NCBI GenBank assembly: GCA_032718475.1
Contig: JAUCBJ010009026.1
Location: forward strand, 1 to 42,319
Reading direction: 5' to 3'
DNA length: 42,319 nucleotides
From: Nemertoderma westbladi
Taxonomy: Eukaryota; Xenacoelomorpha; Nemertodermatida; Nemertodermatidae
Under the pieces are notes generated by a model. It saw only the letters and a program-made list of their open reading frames with translations, ran no database searches and was not told the DNA's origin. Below are positions 19,207-30,043 of this stretch, one piece after another (position 1 is the stretch's first letter; each line of letters begins with the position of its first letter). The translations under genes and the position numbers were made by a program.

Positions 19207-19504
19207 TCTTTGGAAGGGCCAGCAATAACCCGGTTTAATTGGGTGGTATGTATAAATAGAGTTCCACCAATCAGATCATCAAGCGTGCTTTGTGCTATAC
19301 TGTAGGCATACTCTACAGTAGTACAGTATTAATCTGGCTTTAATCTCATTATACCAGTTTACTGTAAGTACAGTATGCCAACTCTGTATGGCATTGGCAA
19401 AGCCACGTGTGATTAGGATTGCTTCCCAGAAGCTTCGTAAGTGGAATAGTATCCCGCAGACACACTCGATGGCTGTAGAGTGTACGGGAGGACTATTAAA
19501 CAGT

Positions 19505-20385
19505 AGTTCCTTCGAAGTGGAGAGGCGTACTTAGGCCCCCCTCACACGGAGCAACTTGTTTCTGCAACTTGTTTCTGAAACTTGTTGCTGGACCCCCTCA
19601 CACACAGAAACAAGTTGCTGCAACTTGTTTCTGCAACTTGTTTCAGCAACTTGTTGCTGGACCCCCTCACACACAGAAACTTGTTGCTCAAGAAAATAAC
19701 AATTATTTCAAAACGAATAGCTAACATTTCCAGTCATTTATATATAATATCAAATCACTCAATTTATCGAATATTAGCTCTAATCTAAAAATTTGATTTA
19801 AAAAAGGTTTTTTAAAAAGTTGCTGGGTATATAACTTCCAGCAACTGGTTGCTGGACCCCCTCACACACCGAAATAAGTTTCGGAAACAAGTTGCAGAAA
19901 CTTGTTGCTAGAGTCCTCACACACAGAAACAAGTTTCGGAAACAAGTTGCAGCAACAAGTTTCTGTGTGTGAGGGGGTCCAGCAACAAGTTTCAGAAACA
20001 AGTTGCAGAAACAAGTTGCTCCGTGTGAGGGGGGCCTTACAGTAAAAAAAAGTGACGAAAGTGCCGCAAGTTTTTGTGAGTAACTATGGATATGCAGATT
20101 ACAGAAATCCATGCTCCATAAAATATTTGTAGTGGGACAAATATTTAAGGATGAAAATCCTGAAGAAATAGGCATATTTACAAGCCAAACAAAAGGTAGA
20201 GTAGTGGAGAAAGTCTATTGAACATATTGTCTTAGCAGTGGAGAGGCTTAGTGAAAAATATATGACAAAAGTGCAAAAAGTTTTGTAAGTAACTATGCGT
20301 ATATAATACAGATGGTTGATTGAATTTCTAAAGAAATTGGCATATTACAAAGCTAAACAAAAGGTAGAGTAGTGGAGAATAAAAA
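19505..20385. repeat. Old ~200-bp tandem duplication, first copy split by the Harbinger-like MITE
   Basis: The words gtggagaggc, agtgacgaaag/atgacaaaag, aagtttt-gtgagtaactatg and caaaaggtagagtagtggag occur in order on both sides. The first copy runs 19517-20210 with the 503-bp MITE inside; the second is about 20235-20380 without it. The second copy thus approximates the empty site. Confidence 0.65.
19534..20036. mobile_element. PIF/Harbinger-like MITE
   Basis: The left end ggcccccctcacacggagca is the inverse of the right end at 20017-20036 apart from one base in the C run. tta flanks both sides (19531-19533 and 20037-20039), the 3-bp duplication typical of PIF/Harbinger. Terminal matches extend beyond 70 bp. 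Inside, the end module (ggaccccctcacacacagaa followed by caagttgctgcaacttgttt words) is repeated two further times on the left and in inverse on the right, so the termini are amplified. No transposase is encoded. Confidence 0.87.
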
Positions 20386-20744
20386 TCAGTGATGTTCCAG
20401 CATAATTTAACAAATTTTGCAATAAGGAAATGAATAAGATTCACACACTGGGCTGTCGCATATTAATTGATGCCCTACATACTGTACAGTACAGTATAAA
20501 GGTAATTGACTCCAAGGAAATTCAATAATTTTCCACTAATGTTATCGGTAATTTTTCACATAATATACACCATGAACCGTAAGTGCATTTTCTGATGACC
20601 TGGACCCCCCCCCCCCCCCCCAGGTTTTTCTACAAATCTTTATCATAGGCCTATTGCTTAAAATTTGAAACACAACTATGTAGTTCCACCAAGGTGTACT
20701 AAATAACAGATCATGCAGCGAGCGGATTTCTGAAATTAGCGTGG
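20386..20744. other. No gene; poly-C tract at 20605-20621
   Basis: AT-rich DNA without open frames or recognised repeats. It holds a run of 17 C between gacctgga and aggtttttc, which is prone to length change and sequencing error. Confidence 0.6.
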
Positions 20745-21692
20745 GCCGATCGTTTCCCTATTTATGGCACAATTTTCATAATATTTTCTTAGAATCCTCT
20801 CTTATGCAACTTTGGTTAGGTGGATATGATGACTAGGTTTTATAGAAATATAATAAAATGTCTTTCTGGAATTTTTATCTTGTAGTTGCCAAGGTAACCG
20901 GGTGCAAAGTTCAAATTTCGAGCGCCTGTAATTCAAGACGACAAGGGATTCTGTTCTTGAGATTTGGCATATGAGTAAACGTCTATCAAAATATTTTACA
21001 TTTAAATTTTTTTTCAATCCCCTTTCCATGGTGACGGGAATTACGATAATTTCCAATTATGACCGCCAGATAGAAATTGGGCTACTATTTACTACTTATA
21101 TAATTTTCAACAAACATGCCTGTTGGCTGTCCTTTATTTCTAATAATTGCTAACCGAAATTTAATATTCTGGAATGTCGAAATCATGCTACACACCCTGC
21201 ATCACAGGTCTTGCTCTCTGATTGGACAGTTTAGTTTATTGGCAAATATTGACTTTTAGAAATATGATTCACAATTGACGAATTATAAAATAAAATGTTG
21301 GCAATTTTAACTTATTGTTTACACTGACAAACCGAATAAAAATGGTGTTTTATAGAATTGGTAGACAATTTTTCAAATTTTTCATTATACTTATTTCCAT
21401 GGCAACGGGAATGTAAACAAATTCAAATATAAAATATTTTGCTAGGCTTTTATTTCCTTTAATCACCTACCAAATCACAAGGGAAGAATCCATTGTCGCC
21501 TTGAATTACAGGCGCGCAAAGTTTGAACTTTGCACCCGGTTACCTTGGCAACTACAAGATAAGACAGATTCCAGAAAGACATTTTATTACATTTCTTTGA
21601 ACCCTAGTCATCATATCCACCTAACAAAAGTAGCATAAAATAAATTTCTAGGGAAATATTATGAATATAGTGCCATAAATAGGGAAATCGGC
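20745..21692. mobile_element. Non-autonomous element with ~225-bp terminal inverted repeats
   Basis: Left arm 20745-20967 and right arm 21471-21692 are inverse copies of high identity. Shared words include ccctatttatggcac at the ends, gtcatcatatccacctaac, ccagaaagacattttatta and cacccggttaccttggcaac. Weaker inverse similarity continues inward past ccatgg near 21030 and 21400. The core (21060-21360) has no transposase frame. The exact ends are blurred because a hairpin element abuts the right arm. Confidence 0.8.
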
Positions 21693-21870
21693 AACAAAAG
21701 TACGCCGTTGCCAAATATTCTAACTGTTTGACAATGGCGCGTTATTACAGTATTACCATCGGCAGACTGGCTGAACGGTGCAGCGGTGTTGTACCAGCCG
21801 TTGCCAGGGAATGCGCAGATGCGCCATTGTCAAACTGTTAGAATATTTGACAACGGAGTGCTTTTGTTGC
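21691..21870. repeat. 180-bp hairpin element with 50-bp inverted arms
   Basis: Arms 21691-21740 and 21821-21870 are inverse copies with a handful of mismatches; both contain ccaaatattctaac-type and gtttgacaatggcgc words. The 80-bp loop is GC-richer. It touches the end of the long-TIR element directly. I found no certain target duplication. Confidence 0.75.
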
Positions 21871-22414
21871 TGCTGTTCTGTGGCAGTGTGATGGTTTCGT
21901 ATCTCCCAGAGTCTGCCAGTTTCCGTCATGTCCGCAGATGGCAGAAAGTGCTTCTGTGAAGTCCGCGAAAGTGGCCCCATCTGCGTGTCAGGCTTCCGTA
22001 GTACTGTAGTAGGCGTATTAGATAATGTAGCAAGATGCCGAATCGTGGGATATGCTGACACGAACCCATGTTACGGTACATGAGCCTAATCAGCTAATTC
22101 CAGTACGCTACAGCAGTAATCTGGCAATTCTAAAATTACTGTATTATATAATTTGTGATTAAACAGTACCGAACTACTGTAGCCCCGTCGTTGATCCCAT
22201 GAAGCCGGAATTTTCGATTTTGCCTTTAAATTTTTTTAAAGGTGTTTGAAAAAAGAGTCTTTTGCGAAATCGCACCCTCCGTATTGTGGCCATTCTTTAC
22301 ATTAGTCGTAATTTTTTTCATATCATTAGAAAGCTTGCGTTGCAAAGATTGAAAATATGTAACAATATCTGAATTTCATTGAGAAACAGCTGAGATATAG
22401 GCGTTCAAAGATTG
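21871..22414. other. No gene recognised
   Basis: Mixed sequence without a supported open frame. The part from 22180 to 22410 resembles no element I can name, though its sharp change in composition at about 22180 suggests it belongs with the inverted repeat that follows. Confidence 0.35.
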
Positions 22415-22618
22415 CAAGAAGTATCGTCCGCTGAAGGCAATTTATTCTATTTAATACATACACAATATTCTAGAACGTTATTTTAGTAGGCAACATCGGA
22501 ATGCCTATCCAATAGATCTATTGTGTAGCTACTGTATTCATACTTAAACAAAATGTTCCAGAACATCGTGTATTTAGGGTAAATAGAAGAAATGGCCTTC
22601 AGTGAACAATACTTCTTG
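22415..22618. repeat. Inverted repeat, ~70-bp arms
   Basis: Left arm 22415-22484 and right arm 22550-22618 share, in inverse, caagaagtat, ctgaaggc, ttctattta and the ttctagaacgtt/ttctggaacatt words, roughly three quarters identical. The right arm ends exactly where the LTR-like fragment at 22617 begins. Confidence 0.6.
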
Positions 22619-22668
22619 TTCGCGCTTTTAGACCTTTATAACAGTTGAACCTGTTAATTTACGTGTCT
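22617..22668 (-). repeat. LTR-end fragment in inverted orientation
   Basis: tgttcgcgcttttagaccttt followed by cagttgaacc and atttacgtgtctt matches the outer 50 bp of the element LTR (15768 onward), but reads opposite to element B. It may be a relic of another copy or of a rearrangement at the 5' end of B. Confidence 0.6.
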
Positions 22669-22734
22669 TGGGCTGCGTATACACCAGTTTTGGCGTGTCA
22701 CGTGTCACGGTTGATGGTTGACGGTTTACGGTTT

Positions 22735-24034
22735 CAAAGAACTGCCCCTTGGAAATCTCAGTTATCTGAGCGCTCCACAGACGCTACATTTTCCCAAGTG
22801 GAAAGTGAAGCGACGGTAGAGAAGCCGCATAAGAGGGATGCTATTGATATCTATCTGTCGGACTATCAACGTTTTGTAGGAGATGAAGAGTTGAGGAGAA
22901 GGTTAGATGGACTTAGCCCTAACAGTGAAGGAGCCAAGCTTGTGTTGGACGCAATCGATGTGGATATGAGAGCTGCGAACCAAGCTGAATTTGTTGAACG
23001 CCTCCGCATCACTAGAGTCCAAGAAGAACAAGTAAAGAAAAAACGTATAGAAGACAGAAAGATAGCAGCAGCGGCAGCAGCAGAGGCAGAGGCAGAAAGA
23101 AAAGCGGCAGCGGCAGCAGTAGAAGCAGAAAGAAAAGCGGCAGAAGTGGAAAGAAAAGCGGCAGAAGTGGAAAGAAAAGCGGCAGCGGCAGCAGTAGAAG
23201 CAGAAAGAAAAGCGGCAGAAGTGGAAAGAAAAGCGGCAGCGGCAGCAGTAGAAGCAGAAAGAAAGCGAGCAGTGGCAGAAGCAGAACGAAGAGCAGCTGA
23301 AGAGACCACCCAACTGGAGTTGGAGGATATTCAGGAGAGTCGGGACTGCATAAATAAACAGTTAACAGCTAGTCAAATGCAGATGATGAGTCGATCTACT
23401 CCCAAACGACAGGGATATACATCATCTGAGGAAGGCGATACCACCGATACTGAAGGTGGAGGAAATAGATCTCGTCTCAGCAGACGTAGAAGAATGTCCC
23501 ACCGTCAGAAATTGCCTGATTTGCCCCCAGCTGATCGAAAACAACTAGTTAGCACAGACTTAGGTAGTACAGAACCCACAGACCAAATTATTAAAATAGA
23601 CAGACTCCCTACTATAGTAGATGAGCCTGAAATAATTAGGCCTGTTCTCGAATCCACCCCTTCGGTGACTCCCGTGTACTCCCAGAACCTACCTCTAGAT
23701 TCCCTTTGCATAGCACTAAGCTACCTGTGCCCAGCAGAACAGCCCAGGAGACGGTTCATGTTCTGGACTCCGAGCGAAATATTAATGATTTGTCGCCCGT
23801 TTTCCCTCGTCCGCCCGCTACAACGTTGGCGGCTCCCGCTTCGGCGGTCGAGTGGGTGGATGAGAGACGGCGGGGGATGGATCTCCTGCTCGGGCAGATG
23901 CAGGAGACTGTTAAGCAGTTCAAGGGCACAGTAAGGGAAAGTAGGTTAGAGTTGCAAGAAGTGCAGCAAAGTATCGCATTAGAACGCGATAAATTAGTAA
24001 ATACACAAAAGGGTATACCACCACCCCGGTAACA
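22735..24034 (+). pseudogene. Element B gag, N-terminally truncated and frameshifted
   Basis: Homology to element A Gag begins around SQLSERSTDATFSQVESEA and runs through RDAIDIYLSDYQRFVGDEEL, a coiled coil expanded to many RKAAEVERKAAAAAVEAE-type repeats (about 23050-23290), and the basic RSRLSRRRR segment. Near 23700 the frame shifts, continuing as HSTKLPVPSRTAQETVHVL. Near 24014 a one-base deletion relative to A shifts it again, with a stop at 24030-24032. The upstream ATG at 22645 lies in unrelated flanking DNA. No complete Gag can be made. Confidence 0.85.
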
Positions 24035-26338
24035 ATGTGTCAACCTGTTAGGTCTGAAGTATCTCATGCGCAAGGTGTGGAGCCTACACGCATCTATACT
24101 GCTAGCGAAGTAGAAACTCCTATAGTGAACCCTATTAAGGGTAATTATAAACCTGTTGATAATGATATTCCCTATAGACTTGATCATAATCCGAGAAATT
24201 TATATACCGATAACTCGATATTAAATAACACGATGGCCCAAGAAAGTTTTACGCGTCAAATGGCTAGAACCGAAGCCCGTCAAGCGGTAAAGGTGGGAGA
24301 GATAGTCAAGTTCAATGGAGATGAGATGAAATGGTTACCTTTTAATGAATATTACAAAGATAACATACAGAACTCTGTACTATCTAATGGAGAGAAACTT
24401 AGATTCCTCATCGAGTGCTTGGAAGGATCTCCTAAGTTAATGGCGTTAAAGTTTATTGGACATCCAGATGGATTAAGACAAGTTTGGGATACACTAAACA
24501 TCAGGTATGGTAATAGGAATAACATTGCTAAATATTTATATGCAAAATTAGTAGCGCCCCGAAAGTTCATTAGCAGCGGGATAATAGAGTTTTCCGATGA
24601 GATTCAAGAGATCTGTAGACAATTAGATTGGTTAGGTAAGTCTCATGAATATCAGAGTTCTACGGTTATTGGAGCCGTGGCTTCTACTTTACCGAAGGGT
24701 GGAGTAGGTACACGCTGGGATAAGAAAGTGTTATATATGATGGAACAGCAACGACGAGACCCTACCATGGCTGATCTCATGTCATTCTTAGATGGAGAAG
24801 TGAAATTACAACTCCTAAAGCAGTCCAGAGAGAAGACACCGGAAAACAAGGTAAGTGAGAAACCCGTTTCTAGGAGAAAGGTAACACCAGTGTGTTATAC
24901 AGACGATGGCGAAAGCCAGACTTCTCAAGGAGAGGATAGCGGGAAAGACACTGAAAGATCTTATTATGTCAATAAAACGCCTAAAGAACAGGTAAGTAAA
25001 TTCAAGTCTCGAACCAATGACAGGAGAGAACAGGTAAGAAAAACTCCTCCTACGTCTCACAAGAGAATTCAGGTGAGAAAGCCCGAAGAAAGAACGAGTG
25101 TGCACAATGTTATTCAAAATAAGGTAAGTAACATCAAACCGAAATGTGCGCTATGTGACGGGACCCACCGTTTGAATATGTGTGATGAATTCCTGAAGAA
25201 ATCATTAACGGAGAGACGGGAAGTCATGTGGGATAAGCGGTTGTGTTATAATTGCCTCAGACAAGGACACCAACAGCGAACCTGTTACTCCGCCACAAGG
25301 TGTGCAAAGTGCGGTGCGAAACATCATATCTTGTTGCACACTGAATTCGAACGAAACAGCCCGAGTCAGGTAAGTGATTCCGAACTACATGTCCAATTCA
25401 GTGATGTGAACGACACTGACCAAAGTTCTGAGATGGAAGGATTCTATACGGATGAATTCTCTGACGAAGATGAATCCTGTTACATGATAAATACCGCAGT
25501 GTATCGAGCACTTACGTATGAAAAAGACACAGACAGCGACCTCACCCTAACTACTTCTGATCGACAACCATCTTGGAAAGCGCCAACTTCCAATGTAGGA
25601 ATCCGAGAATTTCCTGTAGTACAGTTAAGGGTCCACGGACCTAAAAGGAGTTATATAGTGAACGCCCTTCTTGACTCCGGTAGTACAGGAACATTCTTCG
25701 ACAAAGAACTAGCCGAAGACATCTTTGCTGGACAACCCAAGTTCCGAACTAAGCTAAACATGTCAGGAATTATGCAGGTTTGGAAATCTACAGTAATAGC
25801 GGATTATTATGTAGGTGCGTTGTCCACCCCCCAGGATGAACTAGGAGAACATAGTATAAGGTCAGTAAAGATGGTGGCGATAAAGAACTTCGCTACCAGC
25901 CAAGTGGAACCTTATAACTGGGATGAGGACGATTTCACCCAGCAGCTTGAAATACCTAGATTCGCCACCGATTACCCTGGAGTGCAAATACTCATGGGTC
26001 AAAATGCGCATGAAGCGCTCGAGACATTGGAGAAACGGCCTGCTCAACCGCAACCACTACAAGCTTATGCGGGAAGAACTAGAGTGGGTTGGTACTTTAC
26101 TGGCCCTTCCCGTAGAACTCTCATGGAGAGATTACCGAAAGATCAGGTATATCAAGTAAGAGAATGGGAAGTTGAGAGCAGTGAGTTAGACGATCCAACT
26201 GAGGGAACACCATACTCCTCAGATAATGACGATGTCCACCAACACTTCGACGAGGAGAATACCATTGATCTCCTTAAGGAAAACGAGACTTGGCAAAACC
26301 AAGTGAACTTATGTCAGCTCCTTCGTCCATCAGAATGA
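24035..26338 (+). CDS. Element B: Gag C-terminal domain, zinc knuckles, protease
   Basis: This 767-codon frame holds the Pao-type Gag domain (KFNGDEMKWLPFNEYYK, near residues 92-110), CCHC knuckles (CALCDGTHRLNMC, CYNCLRQGHQQRTC, CAKCGAKHH) and the retroviral-type aspartic protease with LLDSGSTGTFF, Asp near residue 547. Gag domain and protease share one frame, as usual in BEL/Pao. The frame closes at a TGA (26336-26338); the same frame is open again directly afterwards through pol, so the stop is probably a point mutation in a formerly continuous Gag-Pol. The ATG at 24035 is internal to gag. Confidence 0.88.
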   Translation: MCQPVRSEVSHAQGVEPTRIYTASEVETPIVNPIKGNYKPVDNDIPYRLDHNPRNLYTDNSILNNTMAQESFTRQMARTEARQAVKVGEIVKFNGDEMKWLPFNEYYKDNIQNSVLSNGEKLRFLIECLEGSPKLMALKFIGHPDGLRQVWDTLNIRYGNRNNIAKYLYAKLVAPRKFISSGIIEFSDEIQEICRQLDWLGKSHEYQSSTVIGAVASTLPKGGVGTRWDKKVLYMMEQQRRDPTMADLMSFLDGEVKLQLLKQSREKTPENKVSEKPVSRRKVTPVCYTDDGESQTSQGEDSGKDTERSYYVNKTPKEQVSKFKSRTNDRREQVRKTPPTSHKRIQVRKPEERTSVHNVIQNKVSNIKPKCALCDGTHRLNMCDEFLKKSLTERREVMWDKRLCYNCLRQGHQQRTCYSATRCAKCGAKHHILLHTEFERNSPSQVSDSELHVQFSDVNDTDQSSEMEGFYTDEFSDEDESCYMINTAVYRALTYEKDTDSDLTLTTSDRQPSWKAPTSNVGIREFPVVQLRVHGPKRSYIVNALLDSGSTGTFFDKELAEDIFAGQPKFRTKLNMSGIMQVWKSTVIADYYVGALSTPQDELGEHSIRSVKMVAIKNFATSQVEPYNWDEDDFTQQLEIPRFATDYPGVQILMGQNAHEALETLEKRPAQPQPLQAYAGRTRVGWYFTGPSRRTLMERLPKDQVYQVREWEVESSELDDPTEGTPYSSDNDDVHQHFDEENTIDLLKENETWQNQVNLCQLLRPSE

Positions 26339-29300
26339 GACGACTATAACGACGAACTTAATGACGTCATTGAACATTATAATGCCAAGACTCGGGATGA
26401 ACACGCCGTACGATTCTTTACTCAAGAGGCTGTAGAGCCCAATTCCTACGATAAGGCCCTATCGGTAGAAGAAGAAAGAGCCAAGCAGATCCAAGAGACA
26501 ACTACACGTTTTCTTAAAGATCAAGGTAGATATGAAATCGGTCTACCTTTCCGAAAGCGAGAACCAAAGTTCATAAACAACAGACCCTTGACGGAGAAAA
26601 GAATTGCTCAACTACATCGACGCCTTACAGCAAATTCTTCAGCTAAAGAAATGTATCAAACGCAGTTGAAGAAATTTATTAGCAAGGGATATGCGGAGCG
26701 AGTACCGGAAGAAACACCTATAACTGAGAGAACGTATTATTTAACTCACCATTACGTTCCCAAACCCGGTAAACCCCATGAGGTACGAGTGGTGTTTGAC
26801 GGCTCTGCCCTCTATATGGGCCAATCCCTTAATTCCGAATTGTTACCCGGACCCAACTTACTCCAATCCTTGTTGGGAATACTCTTAAGATTAAGACAAT
26901 ATTCAATCGCTTTCGCCTCAGATATAGAAGGCATGTTCTTACAAGTCAAGGCGCTGGATAGGGATCGAGATAGCCTACGATTTCTGTGGTGGCCTGAAGG
27001 AGACCTCAACCAAAAACCGGTGGAGTACTGGATGACCATCCAGGCTTTTGGGATAATCTCAAGCCCTTCAAACGCCTGTTCAGTGGTGCGCACCACTGCG
27101 GATGACAACCGAGAAGCCTTCTCTAAAGAGGTGATTGACAACATCAAACGGGATATATACATGGACGACAACCTAAAGTCCCTTCCATCAGTCGAAGAAG
27201 CCATTGATGTCGCTAAAGGAACGGTAGAGTGCTTAAAAAGAGGTGGATTTCGATTAACTAAATTCACCAGCAACTCCCGTGAGTTTCTGGAGTCGATCCC
27301 GGTAGAAGATCGAGGAGCGAAAGACCTAGATCTCATCAAAGATGATCTTCCAGAAACCAAGACACTTGGTTTGAAATGGGACACAGAGAGAGATATCCTG
27401 TTTTTCCAGCTAAAACAGCGAGATAATCCAGTTCGGACTAAACGGATTTGTTTAAGTATCCTGAGCACTTATTTCGATCCATTGGGATTTATTAGCCCAG
27501 TTATATTGATTGCTCGAAGTTTAGTACAACAAATGTGGCTTGAAAACCACTCATGGGACGATCCACTTAAGGGAGAATTATTAAAGAAGTGGATGAAATG
27601 GGAAGATTCTCTACCAGCCATCGAGAACTTTATAATTTCCCGTTCATATTTTGGTCATGTTCTCCCTACATATTCCTATCAACTCCATGTGTTTGGAGAC
27701 GCCAGCGATATGGGAATAGGTATAGTAGCCTACCTAAGAGTGGAAACTCCGGATGGAATCAAAGTCGCCTTGGTTACCTCTAAGGCATTGATAAACAACA
27801 AGTTGAAAGTTCCTCGAGCGGAGTTAAAAGCGGCGCTATACGCTACAGCCATCGGCCGGAATGTAACGGAACAGATCGATTATCCGTTGGAGAAAACTGT
27901 CTATTGGACCGACGCTTTACTCGTGTTGGAGTATATAACCAATGAAGTCTGTCAGTTCAGCGTCTTCGTTACCAACAGAGTAGCCATTATACTTAGTCGC
28001 ACGACGATGGATCAATGGAGACATTGCCCCGGAACGATTAATCCAGCAGACATCGCCTCCAGGGGAGCAACTCCACAAGAACTGGTAGATACTCCAGACT
28101 GGTTAGGTGGGCCCGACTTCCTCTACAAAGAAGAAGAAGAATGGCCTCCTCATCTTACTACAGCAGAGATTAGACAGGCCAAGGGAGCGGAGAAAGTCAA
28201 ACCTAAAACTCGGGCGAGTAAATCGAAGTTATTTAAACCTATGGTAGATCTGTCTGTACTACATACTTCCGGAGACGACGCTTTGGATCAGAAACCCACA
28301 GCCATAAATAAGTCTGTTGTGGAAATCCGTGAGAAGGATTGGAAATCTGGAATACCAGACGTCCCGCAAGGACTCTCACCTCTCCTGCAGAGAGCGATAC
28401 ATCACTACAGTTCCTGGAATCGGCTCTGTAAGGCCGTTACATATTTAAGACGATGTTTTCATCATCACTACTCCGGGACGAAGACCAATAGTGATACCGC
28501 TCCACTGACATCTGTGCAGGTCCATGTTGTTAAAGATCTTCCCAAATATAAGATATCCGACAGGTTTCTGAAGGAGAAGATCAGTTATCAGGAGCATGAA
28601 GAAACCAATAAGCAGATGCTGAGACTCCTGCAATGCTATGAGGATTCCGATAAGTATTTCCTGTTGTTGAGAAATCCACAGATGCGCTTAAGGGATCGTT
28701 TCTCTAGCACAATGATAGATGGGTTGATACGTGTTGGAGGAAGATTAATGAATGCTCCATTATCCTTTGACACTAAGTTTCCCATACTCATTAGAAATCT
28801 TGAGATACAAGTCAAGATGATTGTAGATGTTCACAGCAAACTTTATCATGCTGGTAGAGAACGAGTTCTTAGCGAAATTCGAACTTGCTATTATTTTTAT
28901 AAACCCCGTAGAGCTCTGAACCAAGTTCTTAGGAACTGCATACCCTGTAGGAAAGCATTCAGTAGGCCTTTAACACAGCGAGAGGCAGAATTACCTAGGG
29001 AACGAGTAAGCTTCTATGAACCACCCTTTACTAATACCGGTGTAGATTTATTTGGCCCTATTGAAGTGTATCGTGCTAGGACTATAGTCAAGAGATGGTG
29101 TGTCATCTTTGTTTGTATGACTTGTAGAGCTATCCATCTCGATATGGTGAACGATTTATCTACCAACAGCTTCCTATTAAGCTTACGACGACAGATCGCA
29201 CGCTTTGGCACTAGTAACACGATGAGATCTGATAAGGGAACAAACTTCATTGGTGCCAACAATGAAATCAAAGCTTACGTTAAAGATTGGAACCAAAGAC

Positions 29301-30043
29301 AGGTGGACGATCAGCTAAGGGTAACAGCGTCTAGCTGGACCTTCAACGCCGCCGACGCCCCTTGGTGGGGAGGAAGTTGGGAGAGATTAATTAGGAGCGT
29401 GAAGACCGCATTTCACTTTATAGTGCCGTGCCGCGCCTATCTCACCGACGAACTTTTGCGGACGTTAATGGAGGAGATCGCCGCCTATCTCAACGAGAGA
29501 CCGCTTATGCCAGTCTCATCGAGTCCCGATTCCCTGGAAGCGCTAACACCCGCGCACTTCCTACTGAAGAAACCTGTAGCCATGCTCCCACAATCGGAAA
29601 TCACAGACGGAGACGAATACTGCCGGCAAACTTGGCAACTTATGCAGTTGTTATCCCGTCGTTTCGCTGACCATTTCGAAAAGCACTATCTGCCCACGCT
29701 ACAACTTCGAACGAAGTGGTTTGCGCAGCAAGAAAACGTCAGTGCTGGAGACATGGTCCTTATTGTGGATGCAGATCTTCCACGTAAGCGGTGGCAGACA
29801 GGTCGTATCATTGAGACTCACATCTCGGATGACGGTTTGGTGCGATCGGTAGAACTCGTCGTCATGCGACGTAACTTCAAGAAACCGGGAATTGTCTTCG
29901 AGACACAGCAGCTCAATCGCCCAGTTGGTCGCTTATGTTTACTGGTAAGAGACAGAGAACTCTCCGGAAACTATGGAAGACAAGATACTCTTCCCACGAC
30001 CACCTCCCTAATCCAACAAACATCTAGGGACTCCCCAGCTTAG
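26339..30043 (+). CDS. Element B Pol: reverse transcriptase, RNase H, integrase
   Basis: The frame is open from just after the TGA; the first ATG is at 26588 and gives 1151 codons. Numbered from that ATG: reverse transcriptase with VRVVFDGSA, FASDIEGMFLQV and catalytic YMDD near residue 191; RNase H with VFGDASDMG near 368, a KVPRAELKAAL Glu, YWTDALL and NPADIASRG; integrase with HSKLYHAG and CIPC zinc-binding motif from about 750, then the DDE residues in GVDLFGP (near 818), RSDKGTNFIGA and PWWGGSWERLI. This order (integrase after RNase H) and the motif wording fit BEL/Pao. All catalytic residues I can check are present. The TGA and the broken gag make normal production unlikely. Confidence 0.92.
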   Translation, partial: DDYNDELNDVIEHYNAKTRDEHAVRFFTQEAVEPNSYDKALSVEEERAKQIQETTTRFLKDQGRYEIGLPFRKREPKFINNRPLTEKRIAQLHRRLTANSSAKEMYQTQLKKFISKGYAERVPEETPITERTYYLTHHYVPKPGKPHEVRVVFDGSALYMGQSLNSELLPGPNLLQSLLGILLRLRQYSIAFASDIEGMFLQVKALDRDRDSLRFLWWPEGDLNQKPVEYWMTIQAFGIISSPSNACSVVRTTADDNREAFSKEVIDNIKRDIYMDDNLKSLPSVEEAIDVAKGTVECLKRGGFRLTKFTSNSREFLESIPVEDRGAKDLDLIKDDLPETKTLGLKWDTERDILFFQLKQRDNPVRTKRICLSILSTYFDPLGFISPVILIARSLVQQMWLENHSWDDPLKGELLKKWMKWEDSLPAIENFIISRSYFGHVLPTYSYQLHVFGDASDMGIGIVAYLRVETPDGIKVALVTSKALINNKLKVPRAELKAALYATAIGRNVTEQIDYPLEKTVYWTDALLVLEYITNEVCQFSVFVTNRVAIILSRTTMDQWRHCPGTINPADIASRGATPQELVDTPDWLGGPDFLYKEEEEWPPHLTTAEIRQAKGAEKVKPKTRASKSKLFKPMVDLSVLHTSGDDALDQKPTAINKSVVEIREKDWKSGIPDVPQGLSPLLQRAIHHYSSWNRLCKAVTYLRRCFHHHYSGTKTNSDTAPLTSVQVHVVKDLPKYKISDRFLKEKISYQEHEETNKQMLRLLQCYEDSDKYFLLLRNPQMRLRDRFSSTMIDGLIRVGGRLMNAPLSFDTKFPILIRNLEIQVKMIVDVHSKLYHAGRERVLSEIRTCYYFYKPRRALNQVLRNCIPCRKAFSRPLTQREAELPRERVSFYEPPFTNTGVDLFGPIEVYRARTIVKRWCVIFVCMTCRAIHLDMVNDLSTNSFLLSLRRQIARFGTSNTMRSDKGTNFIGANNEIKAYVKDWNQRQVDDQLRVTASSWTFNAADAPWWGGSWERLIRSVKTAFHFIVPCRAYLTDELLRTLMEEIAAYLNERPLMPVSSSPDSLEALTPAHFLLKKPVAMLPQSEITDGDEYCRQTWQLMQLLSRRFADHFEKHYLPTLQLRTKWFAQQENVSAGDMVLIVDADLPRKRWQTGRIIETHISDDGLVRSVELVVMRRNFKKPGIVFETQQLNRPVGRLCLLVRDRELSGNYGRQDTLPTTTSLIQQTSRDSPA

